Source of the DNA: CAVXZE01 sp964615365
GTDB taxonomy: Bacteria > Myxococcota_A > UBA9160 > UBA6930
Length of the DNA: 64,000 nucleotides
Direction: 5' to 3'
Assembly: GCA_964615365.1 (NCBI GenBank)
Contig: CAZTOU010000017.1
Location: 35,921 to 99,920 of the forward strand
The notes under the pieces are model-generated. The model saw only the letters and a program-made list of their open reading frames with translations, had not been told where the DNA came from and did no database searches. This document shows, in pieces, positions 50,857-60,236 of this stretch. Made by a program: the position numbers and the translations under genes. Each line of letters opens with the position of its first letter. The first letter of the stretch is position 1.

Positions 50857-53800
50857 TCAGAGTGTCGCATCCCCTCCCGCCGGGCGCCGCTCACGGACAG
50901 TCGAAGTCCCGGGGAGCGGCGCTCCCTCGCCGATCGGGGCCGCGGCGGAATCGGTAGAACGGGAGAAGCGCTTCCTCAAGCGTTCCTGCCACACGATCAT
51001 CGAGGTGTAGGAGAGGGGCACCGCGAAGAGGGTCCCGAACATGGCGACCATCAGTCCGAAGGTGAGCGCCGCGGCGAAGGGCCCGTAGCTCTTGGAGACG
51101 CCGGCGAGACCGAGCGCCATCGGGAGCAGTGCCAGCGCGGTGGTGAAGGTGGTGAGAAGGATCGGACGCAGGCGCCGGGCACCCGACTGCCGCACCGCCT
51201 CGAGGAGCGGCATCCCGCCCCGTCGCGCGCGGTTGATGAAGTCGACCATCACCAGGGAGTCGTTCACCACCACGCCGGTGAGACCGATCGTCGCGTAGAG
51301 CAGGCCGAAGCTGATCGTGTACCCCATGATCCCGACACCGGCGATCACCCCCATCAGACCGAAGGGAATCGCGGTCGCGACCACCAGCGGCTGCAGGTAG
51401 CTCCGGAACTGGGCGGCGAGGATCATGTAGATCAGCAGCAGCGCCACCGGGAAGACGGCCCGCAGGTTCCCCATCGCCTTGGCGGTCTCCTGGAACTCTC
51501 CGCCGTAGACCACCTCTACCTCGGGATAGCGGACTCCCAGATCGGCGAAGTGGCTCTCCAGCGCCCGGTTCGCGCTTACCGAGGTGGCCTGCTCCTCGTC
51601 GACATCGGCGTAGACGGTCACGGTGCGGGTGCCGTCGTAGTGAGACAGGGCTTGATACCCGCGCGAGAACTCGACATCGGCGACGTCCGACAGCTTCATC
51701 AGGTAGCCGCCGGGGGTGCGGACCTCGGCCTCCAGGATGCTGCGGACGTCCTGGCGGTAGCGAAGCTCGGGAAGCACCCGGATGTCGAACTCCTCCTCCT
51801 CGCCGGGCTCCCGGAAGCTCGATGCGGTGAGGCCGTCGTTGGCAGCCCGGAAGGTGGCGGCAATCGCTTCGAAGGAGAGCCCGTGCTGGCCGGCGCGCTG
51901 CTCGTCGAGCACCAGCCGGATCTCCCGCGGCCCCTCGCGGAGGTTGTCCTCGACGTTGGAGACGCCGGGGAGGGTGTGCAGATACTCCTTCATCTCCCGC
52001 GCGATCGACTTCGAGACCGCGTAGTCGTCACCCTGCAGCCTCACCGCCACCGGTTTCCCCACCGGCGGCCCGCTTCGCGGCGCCAGCGCGCGCAGCTCGA
52101 CAATCTCCTTCGGATTCGCCTCGCGGACACGGTCCATTCGCTCCTGCACCAGGGCGACCGCCTTCTCGGGAGCGAGGATGTACTCCTCCCGGTCCACGAT
52201 GGTGGTCAGTGCCATGGCGACGTTGGCGCCGGAGTAGGGCATCGTATCTCCAGTGACGGCGCGACCGACGAAGCTGGCATACTCGATCAGCGTCTCCCCG
52301 AGCAGATCGTCGAGCCCGTGCTCGACCTCGCGGAAGAGCTCGTCGGTGCGGTCCAGACCGAAATCCGTCGGGGCCTCGAGCACCACGAAGAAGTTGTTGT
52401 ACTCCGACTGGAAGAGGACGATGGGCAGGTGGGTCGACACTCCCACGGCGAAGATGAACAGCGCCACTGCGAGTGCGCCGAATGACAGGCGGTGCTGCAG
52501 AACCACGTCGAGCGCGCGCAGGTAATGCGACCGGAGCCGCGTGATCCCGCGGTCGACCCGCACGTGCATGGTCGCGAACACCCCGACCATGCGTCCGAAG
52601 CGCCCCTGCGCCTCCGGCCGATCCTCCGCCGCGTGCCGGCTCCCCAAGTCGAGATAGTGGGCGGGCAGGATGATCAGGCATTCGAAGAGGGAGGCGATCA
52701 GACACACGATCACCGTCTTGGGGAGGATCGACATGAACTCGCCGGAGGTCCCCCCGATCAGCAGCAGCGGAAAGAAGGCCGCGCAGGTGGTCGAGACCGC
52801 CGCGGTCACCGGCCACATCACCTCCTCGGCGCCCTTGACGATGGCGTCCCGCAACGACTCACCTCCTTCGATGCGGCGGTAGATGTTCTCGAGGACGATG
52901 ATCGCGTCGTCGACGAGCATGCCCGATACCAGGAGCATCCCGACCAGCGACATGGCGTTGATGGTGAGATTCATCACCGGGAAGAGAATGAACGCGGTCA
53001 GGAAGCTGAACGGGATCGCGATGATGGTGAGGGTCGCGTTCCGGAATCCGATGGTGAACCAGAGAATCGCCATCACCAGGACCACACCGGTCATCAGGTT
53101 GTTCCGAAGCACGTTCATCCGCGCCTCGACCCACTGCGACGTGTCCCAGACCACGAAGAGCTCGATGCCCGCGGGAACCGTCTCTCGCTGTGCCTCGACC
53201 CAGCCCCGCACATCGGCGGCAACGTCGGTCAGGTCGGCGTCGTCCTCCTTCGAGAGCCCGATCATCAGGGACGGGTTGCCGATGTAGCGGCCGTAGAAGC
53301 GCCGCTTCTCGAGCGTCTCCTCCACTCGGGCAACGTCGCGCAGGCGTAGGTAGCTGCCGCCCGCGCTCTCGCGCAGGACCGTGTCCAGGATCTCCTGTAC
53401 CGACTGGTAGTCCCCGGTCGCGCGAAGTGTCGACTCGCCGTCGGATCCCGTGAAGGTGCCCGCCGGGAGGTTGAGATTGTGGGAGCGAATCCGTCCGACG
53501 ATCTCGGTCAGGGTCAGGTCGTAGCGAGAGGCCTGATCCCGATCGACGATCACGTGCACCTCCCGCTCGTGCTCGCCCCGCATCTCCGCGGTGCGCACGC
53601 CGGGCAGATCATCCAGCCCCTTCTTGAGGTCGCGTGACACCTCGAGCAGCGCCATCTCCCCCAGCTCGGCCGTGTCCGCCACCACCACCATCAGGATCGG
53701 GTAGGTCTCGCCGACCGAGAGCTCCCGAAGCGAGGGCTCCTCCGCGTCGGGCGGCAGATCGTCCACGCGTTCGATCGCGGCGCGCAGGTCGTTGATCGCC

Positions 53801-54117
53801 GACTCGTACTCCGCGTCGGACAGCGTCTCCTCCCACTCGATGTAGATCGACGAGTAGTTGGCCCGCGACTCCGACGTCATCTCCTTGATGTCCGGGAGGT
53901 CGCGGATCTCCTCCTCGATCTTGGTGGTGATGAGCCGCTCGACCTCCTCTGCCGACGCACCGCTCCAGATCGTGGCGACCAGGCTGACGTTGAAGGAGAT
54001 GTCGGGGAAGAAATCGACGGGGAGGCGCTTGAAGCTGACAAAGCCGGCCACCATGCAGACCATGAACAGCAGGTTCACCAGGACCGCCTGCCGGACGCTG
54101 AAGCCGGGGAGGCTCAC
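50857..54117 (-). CDS. RND efflux pump inner-membrane subunit (AcrB/MdtB family)
   Basis: 1086 residues. The GTG at 54117 overlaps the MFP stop (GTGA). N-terminal helix VRQAVLVNLLFMVCMVAGF; porter domain with PDISFNVSLVATIWSGASAE; the proton relay in helix 4 is VSGMLVDDAIIVLENIYRR with the Asp pair; helix 10-12 block LTGVVVNDSLVMVDFINRA and ILLTTFTTALALLPMAL. About 12 membrane helices and two large periplasmic loops. Exports hydrophobic compounds with the adjacent MFP subunit; no outer-membrane TolC-like gene is adjacent. Confidence 0.9.
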   Translation of the reverse strand: MSLPGFSVRQAVLVNLLFMVCMVAGFVSFKRLPVDFFPDISFNVSLVATIWSGASAEEVERLITTKIEEEIRDLPDIKEMTSESRANYSSIYIEWEETLSDAEYESAINDLRAAIERVDDLPPDAEEPSLRELSVGETYPILMVVVADTAELGEMALLEVSRDLKKGLDDLPGVRTAEMRGEHEREVHVIVDRDQASRYDLTLTEIVGRIRSHNLNLPAGTFTGSDGESTLRATGDYQSVQEILDTVLRESAGGSYLRLRDVARVEETLEKRRFYGRYIGNPSLMIGLSKEDDADLTDVAADVRGWVEAQRETVPAGIELFVVWDTSQWVEARMNVLRNNLMTGVVLVMAILWFTIGFRNATLTIIAIPFSFLTAFILFPVMNLTINAMSLVGMLLVSGMLVDDAIIVLENIYRRIEGGESLRDAIVKGAEEVMWPVTAAVSTTCAAFFPLLLIGGTSGEFMSILPKTVIVCLIASLFECLIILPAHYLDLGSRHAAEDRPEAQGRFGRMVGVFATMHVRVDRGITRLRSHYLRALDVVLQHRLSFGALAVALFIFAVGVSTHLPIVLFQSEYNNFFVVLEAPTDFGLDRTDELFREVEHGLDDLLGETLIEYASFVGRAVTGDTMPYSGANVAMALTTIVDREEYILAPEKAVALVQERMDRVREANPKEIVELRALAPRSGPPVGKPVAVRLQGDDYAVSKSIAREMKEYLHTLPGVSNVEDNLREGPREIRLVLDEQRAGQHGLSFEAIAATFRAANDGLTASSFREPGEEEEFDIRVLPELRYRQDVRSILEAEVRTPGGYLMKLSDVADVEFSRGYQALSHYDGTRTVTVYADVDEEQATSVSANRALESHFADLGVRYPEVEVVYGGEFQETAKAMGNLRAVFPVALLLIYMILAAQFRSYLQPLVVATAIPFGLMGVIAGVGIMGYTISFGLLYATIGLTGVVVNDSLVMVDFINRARRGGMPLLEAVRQSGARRLRPILLTTFTTALALLPMALGLAGVSKSYGPFAAALTFGLMVAMFGTLFAVPLSYTSMIVWQERLRKRFSRSTDSAAAPIGEGAPLPGTSTVRERRPAGGDATL

Positions 54118-55301
54118 GATCTCTCCCCTGCGATCCTGACACGCTGTCCCTCGCGCAGCTCGCGGACTCCGGAAACGGCGACCCGCTCGGCGTCGTCCAG
54201 ACCGTCTAGCACCTCGATCAGGTCCGGGCGAAACGGCACCGGCCGTGTCCTGACACGGCGCCGGCGGACCGTTGCGGTGCCCCCCTCTCCCTCGAGCGCG
54301 TAGACGTAGTCGAGCTCGAACTCGCGCTGCAGTGCGCGGCGGGGGATCCTGACAGCGGGGTGCGATTCTCCGACGCTGAATCGGACCGCTCCCAACATGC
54401 TGGCGAGCAGGCGCCCGTCGGGATTGGGCACCCGCGCCTGCACCGGGTACTTCCGGGTCCGCTCGTCTGCGGCGCGTCCGACCCGAGCAATGGTCCCGTC
54501 GAACCACTCCCCCGGAAAGACGTCGACCCGGAGGCGCACCGGGTCGCCGACCTGAAGCGCCACCACCTCGCGGTCGGTGACCCCGAACTCCACCTCGATC
54601 GCAGAGAGATCCAGGAGCTCGACCACCGCCTGACCGGGCTGCAGGTAGGCGCCCGGCTCCAGGTCGAGGGAGTTGACGACGCCGGCGAAGGGAGCCGTGA
54701 TGGCGGTCTTCTCGAGACGCGTGCGGACGTCGGTGAGGGCAGCGCGCGCGTCCAACAGCGCGGCGTAGCTGGCGCGCTCCTGGTTCAGCGTGCGATCCAG
54801 CTGGGCCTCGCTGGCGACCTCGCGTTCCGCGAGGTCGCGTTGCCGCTCGAGTTCGGTCACGGCGAGTCCGTGGGCGGCCTCGGCGCGCAGCAGCTGGGCG
54901 CGGGCACGATCCAGGCTCGCCTCCAGGAGAGTCCGCTCGATCTGGATCAAGAGCGCGCCGGCCTCCACCCACTCGTGCTCCTCGGCGCCCACCGCGACCA
55001 CCAGTCCGCCGACTTCCGCCGCCACCACCACCGAGCGGATCGGAGCCAGCACCGCGGAGAGCACCGCGCTGATGCTGCCGATCTCACGGCGCGCGACATG
55101 GGCCTGGACGGCCATCAGGGCCTCCGCCGCGACCGGTCGAGCCGCGGCGAGCTCCGTGCCCTGGCCGCTCGTGACAGCGGCCGACTCCGCCCGCTCACGC
55201 TGCGCGACGCGGCCTGGCGAGGTGCAGAACATCAGCACCGCCGCGACGACGGCAACAGCCGCCAGTGTCAGAACGATCAGCGGAATCCGCCTCGAAGCCA
55301 T
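54114..55301 (-). CDS. RND efflux membrane-fusion (periplasmic adaptor) protein
   Basis: 395 residues from the ATG at 55301, which overlaps the TetR stop (TGATG). An N-terminal signal anchor (IPLIVLTLAAVAVVAAVLMF) is followed by a lipoyl half (VVVAAEVGGLVVAVG), a coiled-coil hairpin (DRARAQLLRAEAAHGLAVTE to QLDRTLNQERASYAALLDAR), the second lipoyl half (ITAPFAGVVNSLDLEPGAYL) and a beta-barrel (GDPVRLRVDVFPGEWFDG). It links the RND pump to an outer-membrane channel. Middle gene of a TetR-MFP-RND operon with overlapping reading frames. Confidence 0.9.
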   Translation of the reverse strand: MASRRIPLIVLTLAAVAVVAAVLMFCTSPGRVAQRERAESAAVTSGQGTELAAARPVAAEALMAVQAHVARREIGSISAVLSAVLAPIRSVVVAAEVGGLVVAVGAEEHEWVEAGALLIQIERTLLEASLDRARAQLLRAEAAHGLAVTELERQRDLAEREVASEAQLDRTLNQERASYAALLDARAALTDVRTRLEKTAITAPFAGVVNSLDLEPGAYLQPGQAVVELLDLSAIEVEFGVTDREVVALQVGDPVRLRVDVFPGEWFDGTIARVGRAADERTRKYPVQARVPNPDGRLLASMLGAVRFSVGESHPAVRIPRRALQREFELDYVYALEGEGGTATVRRRRVRTRPVPFRPDLIEVLDGLDDAERVAVSGVRELREGQRVRIAGERS

Positions 55302-55972
55302 CACGGGCCCTCCGCTCCCGCTGCGGGGGCCAGGTACAGACCGCGGCGCAGGAGCTCCAGCAATACGTCGAAGGCGCGCGTGGGTTCGACTCGCTCGGGA
55401 TCGAAGGTAGCGCGGCGGAGCAGGCCGTCGAAGACCGCCTGGAGCAGCAGGCTCACCTCCGCCGGATCGACGTCGGAGCGAAACTGACCGGCCCGCGCGC
55501 CGGCCTCGATGAGCTCTTCGAGGTCGCGTTGGCGATCGCGGTAGAAGGCCTGGTTCGCCGCGAACAGGCGCCGGCGGGCTTCGGAATCCCTCGCGATCAG
55601 GCCCGACGCCTGGTTGTAGAGCGAGTGGAATCGCTGGGTGAGCGCGGGAAGAGCCTCCACGACCAGGATACGGAGCACGTCTTCCAGCGACCGGATCGGT
55701 TGGTCCGGGCTCGGATCCACGCCGGTGGTGATCCGCTCCTGCACCTCCTCCATGGATGCGATCACCGCTTGGATGAGGAGGTCTTCCTTGGAGTCGAAGT
55801 AGTTGTAGAGAGTTCCCTTCCCCACCCGGGCGCGACGGGCGACCTCCTCCATCCGAGTCGCCTCGAATCCCCGCTCGGCGAAGACCTCCTGGGCGGCATT
55901 CAGGATCCTCCGGCGCTTGTCCGCCTCCCGGCCGGCCGCCCCGGCCCGCCGGGAAATCGTCGCTGTGTCCAC
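55301..55972 (-). CDS. TetR-family repressor of the RND operon
   Basis: 223 residues, GTG start with GGAG seven bases upstream. Helix-turn-helix: RILNAAQEVFAERGFEATRM followed by VARRARVGKGTLYNYFDSKE, the standard TetR N-terminus. The C-terminal ligand domain ends SLLLQAVFDGLLRR. First gene of the operon, so it likely represses itself and the pump; the inverted repeat at 55985-55998, directly in front, fits that role. Inducers would be pump substrates. Confidence 0.9.
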   Translation of the reverse strand: MDTATISRRAGAAGREADKRRRILNAAQEVFAERGFEATRMEEVARRARVGKGTLYNYFDSKEDLLIQAVIASMEEVQERITTGVDPSPDQPIRSLEDVLRILVVEALPALTQRFHSLYNQASGLIARDSEARRRLFAANQAFYRDRQRDLEELIEAGARAGQFRSDVDPAEVSLLLQAVFDGLLRRATFDPERVEPTRAFDVLLELLRRGLYLAPAAGAEGP

Positions 55973-55984
55973 GGCTTCTCCAGT

Positions 55985-55998
55985 ACTGACCAGTCAGT
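55985..55998. promoter_or_regulatory. TetR operator ACTGAC-CA-GTCAGT
   Basis: A perfect inverted repeat 12 bases upstream of the TetR start codon, of the GACTGACC/GTCAGT type seen in many TetR-regulated efflux promoters. It abuts another palindrome TTCTATAGAA (55998-56007), which may contain a -10 element. Confidence 0.6.
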
Positions 55999-56049
55999 TC
56001 TATAGAATAGCAGCTCCAGGCTCCCCGTCCCCCCCTCCTTCGATCGCCC

Positions 56050-56067
56050 ATTGACGACCGAGTCAAT
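56050..56067. promoter_or_regulatory. Operator candidate ATTGAC-N6-GTCAAT
   Basis: A perfect 6-bp inverted repeat with 6-bp spacer, 20 bases before the second TetR gene. It differs from the 55985-55998 site, suggesting that the two divergent regulators have separate operators in the 115-bp shared promoter region. Confidence 0.5.
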
Positions 56068-56087
56068 CCCTGTTGAGATTTGGTCGC

Positions 56088-56765
56088 ATGACCACGGCCA
56101 CCAGCGAGAGGAAACCGGGGAACCTTCCCACGAGACAGCCCGAGGTCCGCGAGCGGATTCTGGAGGCCGCCACCGAGCTGTTCGCCCGGGTGGGCTTTCA
56201 CGCCACCACCACGCGCGGGGTCTGCGATCGCGCCGGCGTTCCGCTGGGGAGCCTCCACTACCACTTCGGCGGGAAGGAGGCCCTCTACACCGCCGTGGTG
56301 GAGTCACTCCTCGAGCGGGAGGCAGAGCTGGTGAGAGTGATCGATGGGGAGCTCGCCGCTCTCCCGGCTCGCGACTGGGGAATGCGCCGCCGACTGGAAC
56401 GCGTCCTCGAGCATTGGATCGGATTCCACTTCGAGCATCCCGAGATCGCGCGGATCGGTCTGCACCGCGTCGCCGAGCACGGGCGCGCCGGGTCCCCGCT
56501 GTCGGCTCCGCCGGTCCTGCCGGCAGGCCGGTCGGTGGCGGAGACCCTGGCCCGGCTCGTGGGAGTACCCCGCACCCGGGAGTTTCGCGCCCGGATGATG
56601 GCGGCCAACGACCTGATCGCGGGCTTCATCGGGGGCGCGGTTCATCACGCACACGCGCTCGGCGTCGCCTCCGAGTCGAAAGAGTACCGGCGCCTGGTCA
56701 AGCGCACGGTGCTCGAGCTGATCACGGGCAACCTCGAGGAAGAGACTCATGGATCTGAGCTATAG
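56088..56765 (+). CDS. TetR-family regulator of the acyl-CoA dehydrogenase genes
   Basis: 225 residues from the ATG at 56088; an in-frame TTG five codons upstream is the alternative. HTH: RILEAATELFARVGFHATTT followed by VCDRAGVPLGSLHYHFGGKE. The C-domain (LEHWIGFHFEHPEIARIGLH) resembles regulators of the CerR/DUF1956 group with acyl or aromatic ligands. The last 17 bp overlap the first acyl-CoA dehydrogenase gene, so regulator and enzymes are one operon and the effector may be an acyl-CoA. Confidence 0.88.
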   Translation: MTTATSERKPGNLPTRQPEVRERILEAATELFARVGFHATTTRGVCDRAGVPLGSLHYHFGGKEALYTAVVESLLEREAELVRVIDGELAALPARDWGMRRRLERVLEHWIGFHFEHPEIARIGLHRVAEHGRAGSPLSAPPVLPAGRSVAETLARLVGVPRTREFRARMMAANDLIAGFIGGAVHHAHALGVASESKEYRRLVKRTVLELITGNLEEETHGSEL

Positions 56766-57957
56766 CCCCAAGTACGAGGCCTTTCGCCGGGAGGTTCGCG
56801 ACTTCCTGGAGAAGAATCGCGATCGCGCCGCCTCCGGCGGCATCGCGATCCGGCTGGGCGAGAAGGACCCGAAGACGCTCGAGTGGCAGAGGATCCTCAT
56901 CGAGCACGGCTACGCGGCCCGGATCATTCCCCGCGAGTACGGAGGATACGGCGCCAAGCCCGACCTGCTCGAGCGCGTGATCATCGACGAGGAGTTCCAC
57001 GGGACCGGCCTCTCCCGAGGCATCGGCGGCCAGGGCCCCGAGATGCTGGTGCCGACCCTGCTGGAGCACGGCAGCGAGGAGCAGAAGCGCGCCTGGGTCG
57101 GTCCGACGATCCGCGGGGAGGTGGTGTGGTGCCAGGGCTACTCGGAGCCGAACGCCGGCAGTGACCTGGCCAACGTGCAGACGCGAGCGGTCGAGGACGG
57201 CGACGACTTCATCATCAACGGACAGAAGATCTGGACCACCACCGCGCACCTCGCCGAGATGATGTTCGCGCTGATTCGAACCGAGGCCGGCGCCTCCAAG
57301 CACGCCGGCCTCTCCTATGTCCTGATCCCGATGGACACCCCCGGCATCGAGATCCGTCCCCTCAAGACGATGACGGGCGAGTCGGAGTTCAACGAGGTCT
57401 TCTTCACCGACGTTCGGGTTCCGCAGGCCAACCTCGTCGGCCAGCGGGGCGAGGGCTGGAAGATCGCCAACACGACGCTCAAGCACGAACGCAACATGCT
57501 GGCTTCGAGCGCCCTGTTGGAGGGAGTGTTCGGTGCCCTGATGGCGATCATGCAGCAGGAGACCTCGACCGGTGTACGCCCGATCGAGAGCCCGGTGTTT
57601 CGCGACCGCCTGCTGCGCCTCCAGGCCCGGGTCCTCTCGATGAAGTATCACAGCCTGCGCATGCTCACCTGCAACCTGAAGGGCGAGTCGACGGGTGTCG
57701 CGGGCCTGGTCACCAAGCTCACCGGCTGCGAGCTGAGCCACCAGATCGCAGCGCTGGCAATCGACGCGTTGGGCGAGCTGGGGGTGCTCTACGACGGATC
57801 CAAGTACCTGCGCAACGGGGGAATGTGGCAGTTTCAGCACATGTTCTCGCTGGGCCTGATCATCGGGGGCGGCACCGCTCAGATCCAGAAGAACATCATC
57901 AGCGAGCGCGGGCTGGGTCTGCCCCGCGAGCCGCGCGTGGAGAAGGGTCGGAACTGA
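56749..57957 (+). CDS. Acyl-CoA dehydrogenase, catalytic subunit of a heteromeric pair
   Basis: 402 residues. FAD/acyl sites: WCQGYSEPNAGSDLANVQT, KIWTTTAHLAEMMF and the C-terminal IGGGTAQIQKNIISERGLGL. The canonical Glu of medium-chain enzymes (YEGT) is replaced by Gly here (IGGGT). A Glu occurs at residue 247 (LKHERNML), the position used by isovaleryl-CoA dehydrogenase and by one chain of the mycobacterial FadE heterotetramers acting on steroid side chains. Together with the next gene (TGATG overlap), this implies an alpha2beta2 enzyme for branched, cyclic or steroid-like acyl-CoA. Confidence 0.88.
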   Translation: MDLSYSPKYEAFRREVRDFLEKNRDRAASGGIAIRLGEKDPKTLEWQRILIEHGYAARIIPREYGGYGAKPDLLERVIIDEEFHGTGLSRGIGGQGPEMLVPTLLEHGSEEQKRAWVGPTIRGEVVWCQGYSEPNAGSDLANVQTRAVEDGDDFIINGQKIWTTTAHLAEMMFALIRTEAGASKHAGLSYVLIPMDTPGIEIRPLKTMTGESEFNEVFFTDVRVPQANLVGQRGEGWKIANTTLKHERNMLASSALLEGVFGALMAIMQQETSTGVRPIESPVFRDRLLRLQARVLSMKYHSLRMLTCNLKGESTGVAGLVTKLTGCELSHQIAALAIDALGELGVLYDGSKYLRNGGMWQFQHMFSLGLIIGGGTAQIQKNIISERGLGLPREPRVEKGRN

Positions 57958-59054
57958 TGGATTTCGGACTGTCGGAAGAGCAGAGGCTGCTGGAGGAGAC
58001 GATCCGTCGCTATCTCGACAGCGAGGCGCCAATCGCCCGGGTGCGCGAGATCGCGGAGACGCCGGCGGGGCATCATCCTGCACTCTGGCAGGAGTTCGCC
58101 GAGCTCGGCGTGGCGGGAATCCTGGTGCCCGAGGAGCATGGTGGGAGTGGGCTCACGCTCCTCGACGCGGCGGTCGCGGCTCAGTCCCTGGCCTGGGGCG
58201 TGGCGCCCACGCCCTTCCTTGGCACAGGGGTGATGGCACCCGTCGCCCTGGTGAGCTCGGGAAGCCCTGCGCAGCAAGCGGAGTGGCTGCCGAAGATCGC
58301 CTCCGGCGAGACCTGTTTCGGTGTCGCAGCGACCGAGTTGACCTCGGTCCACGAGGACGCCGGTGTCCGACTCGAGGACGGACGGCTGCACGGCAAGGCA
58401 CTCTTCGTCCTGGACGCCGGCGCCGCGGACGTCTTTCTGGTACCGCTCCCGGACCAGAGTCTGGCTCTCCTCACCAGGGACGCCGCCGGTCTGGCGATCG
58501 AGCTGCTCACGACGGTCGACCGCACCCGCCGCGTTGGCGAGCTGCGCTTCGAAGGCGTCACCCCGGACGAGTGGATCGGCGGCGAGGGAGCCGCCACCGA
58601 GGGCATTGGGCGAATGCTCGACGCGGGCCGAGTGACGGTGGCTGCTGACGTGCTCGGCGCCAGCGAGCGCTGTCTCGAGATGGCGGTCGAGTACGCCAAG
58701 CAGCGCGAGCAGTTCGGACGCCTGATCGGCTCCTTCCAGGCGGTCAAGCACATGTGTGCCGAGATGGCAGCCGAACTCGAGCCGGCGCGCTCCCTGGTCT
58801 GGTACGCGGCCCATGCGTTCTCGGAGCTGCTCGAGGAGGCGTCGCTGATGGCCACGCACGCCAAGGCACACCTGGCCGAGATCGGTACCGAGATCGCTCG
58901 CACCTCCACCGAGGTGTACGGCGGGATCGGCTTCACTGACGAGGGCGACCTGCATTTCTGGTTCAAGCGCGTGGGACTCGATCGCCAGCTCCTCGGGAAC
59001 CCGACGGTACTTCGCGAACACGCCGCGCACCTTCAGGGCTGGACCGAGGCGTAG
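57957..59054 (+). CDS. Acyl-CoA dehydrogenase, partner subunit without catalytic Glu
   Basis: 365 residues, the shorter type of ACAD chain: MDFGLSEEQRLLEETIRRYL, LGVAGILVPEEHGGSGLTLL, YAKQREQFGRLIGSFQAVKH and STEVYGGIGFTDEGDLHFWF. At the two known catalytic positions there is no Glu (LDAGRVTVAA at the alternate site). It should therefore support FAD binding and the dimer interface, while chemistry takes place on the upstream subunit. Overlaps that gene by one base. Confidence 0.88.
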   Translation: MDFGLSEEQRLLEETIRRYLDSEAPIARVREIAETPAGHHPALWQEFAELGVAGILVPEEHGGSGLTLLDAAVAAQSLAWGVAPTPFLGTGVMAPVALVSSGSPAQQAEWLPKIASGETCFGVAATELTSVHEDAGVRLEDGRLHGKALFVLDAGAADVFLVPLPDQSLALLTRDAAGLAIELLTTVDRTRRVGELRFEGVTPDEWIGGEGAATEGIGRMLDAGRVTVAADVLGASERCLEMAVEYAKQREQFGRLIGSFQAVKHMCAEMAAELEPARSLVWYAAHAFSELLEEASLMATHAKAHLAEIGTEIARTSTEVYGGIGFTDEGDLHFWFKRVGLDRQLLGNPTVLREHAAHLQGWTEA

Positions 59055-59081
59055 CGGCGGCCAGGCGTTAGGAGAAGAGAA

Positions 59082-60236
59082 ATGGCGAAGAGAACCCTGC
59101 GGACGGAGCTCTGTGACATGCTCGGAATCGAATACCCGATTCTGAGCGCGGGAATGGGACCGAGCCTGGTGGGCGAGAAGACCGGCGCGCCGGTCGAGCT
59201 GGTCGTCGCCGTCTCGGAGGCGGGCGGACTCGGCGTTCTCGGTGCCGCCGGCTACACCGTCGACGAGCTGCGCGAGGCCGTCCGAGAGGTGAAGAAGCAG
59301 ACCCCCAGGCCCTTCGGGGTCGACCTGCTGCTTCCCGGCGAGATCGTCACTTCCGGCGACGCGGAGGATGTCGGCTCCAAGACGGAATCCCTCGCTGACA
59401 TGCTCGAGAACCTGCCCAAGCCTCACTACGAGTGGGCCATGAAGATCAAGCAGGAGATGCAGCTTCCCGACATCGATGCGAGGGTCCGCGTGGCCTCCAC
59501 CGTCGCCCGTCCCCACGCATCGATAGAGGTCTGCATCGAGGAAAAGGTTCCGCTCTTCTGCTCCGGACTCGGCAACCCCGGCTTCATGGTCGAGAAGGCC
59601 CATGCGGTGGGGATGAAGGTCCTGGGCCTCGCCGGCAACACCAAGAACGTGATGCGCATCGCCCAGTCCGGCGCCGATCTGGTGGTCGCCCAGGGACACG
59701 AGGCAGGCGGACACACCGGCCGGGTGGGCTCGATGGCTCTCTGGCCCCAGGCGATCGATGCCGCCGCCCCGACGCCGGTTCTCGCTGCCGGGGGGATCGG
59801 CGACGGCCGGGGCGTAGCCGCAGCCCTCGCGATCGGCTGCGCGGGTGTCTGGGTCGGAACCCGCTTCCTCGCCTCCGAGGAAGGCGGCGCCCTCGACGTC
59901 CAGAAGGAGCTGATCGTCGAGGCCAACGACGAGGACACCCGTCGCACCTATCTCTACACGGGCAAGACCTCTCGGGCGACCTACTCCCGCTTCCACGATC
60001 TCTGGGACAAGTCCGGTCTCGAGCCGCTGCCCTTCCCGATGCAGGTGCTGCTGGCATCGGCCATGGTCGAGATGTTCCGCAAGGCGGAGATGAAGGACTA
60101 CATGGGGCCCTTTGCCGGGCAGGTCGTCGGGCTCATCAAGGAGATCAAGCCGGCCGCCGCGATCCTGGAGGACATGGTCGAGGAAGCCGCGGAGATCCTG
60201 ACTCGAAAGCTCCCCGAGCGCGTCATTGCGAAGTAG
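59082..60236 (+). CDS. NPD/nitronate monooxygenase-like flavoprotein
   Basis: 384 residues; AGGAG before the ATG. The FMN TIM barrel shows YPILSAGMGPSLVGEKTGAP, EAGGLGVLGAAGYTVDELRE, VAQGHEAGGHTGRVGSM (the conserved His-Gly segment) and PVLAAGGIGDGRGVAAALAI with GVWVGTRFLASEE. Members include nitronate monooxygenase, FabK enoyl reductase and NPD-type dehydrogenases found near FadE pairs in steroid-degrading actinobacteria. It is 27 bp after the second ACAD gene and is probably part of the same pathway; the reaction is unproven. Confidence 0.8.
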   Translation: MAKRTLRTELCDMLGIEYPILSAGMGPSLVGEKTGAPVELVVAVSEAGGLGVLGAAGYTVDELREAVREVKKQTPRPFGVDLLLPGEIVTSGDAEDVGSKTESLADMLENLPKPHYEWAMKIKQEMQLPDIDARVRVASTVARPHASIEVCIEEKVPLFCSGLGNPGFMVEKAHAVGMKVLGLAGNTKNVMRIAQSGADLVVAQGHEAGGHTGRVGSMALWPQAIDAAAPTPVLAAGGIGDGRGVAAALAIGCAGVWVGTRFLASEEGGALDVQKELIVEANDEDTRRTYLYTGKTSRATYSRFHDLWDKSGLEPLPFPMQVLLASAMVEMFRKAEMKDYMGPFAGQVVGLIKEIKPAAAILEDMVEEAAEILTRKLPERVIAK

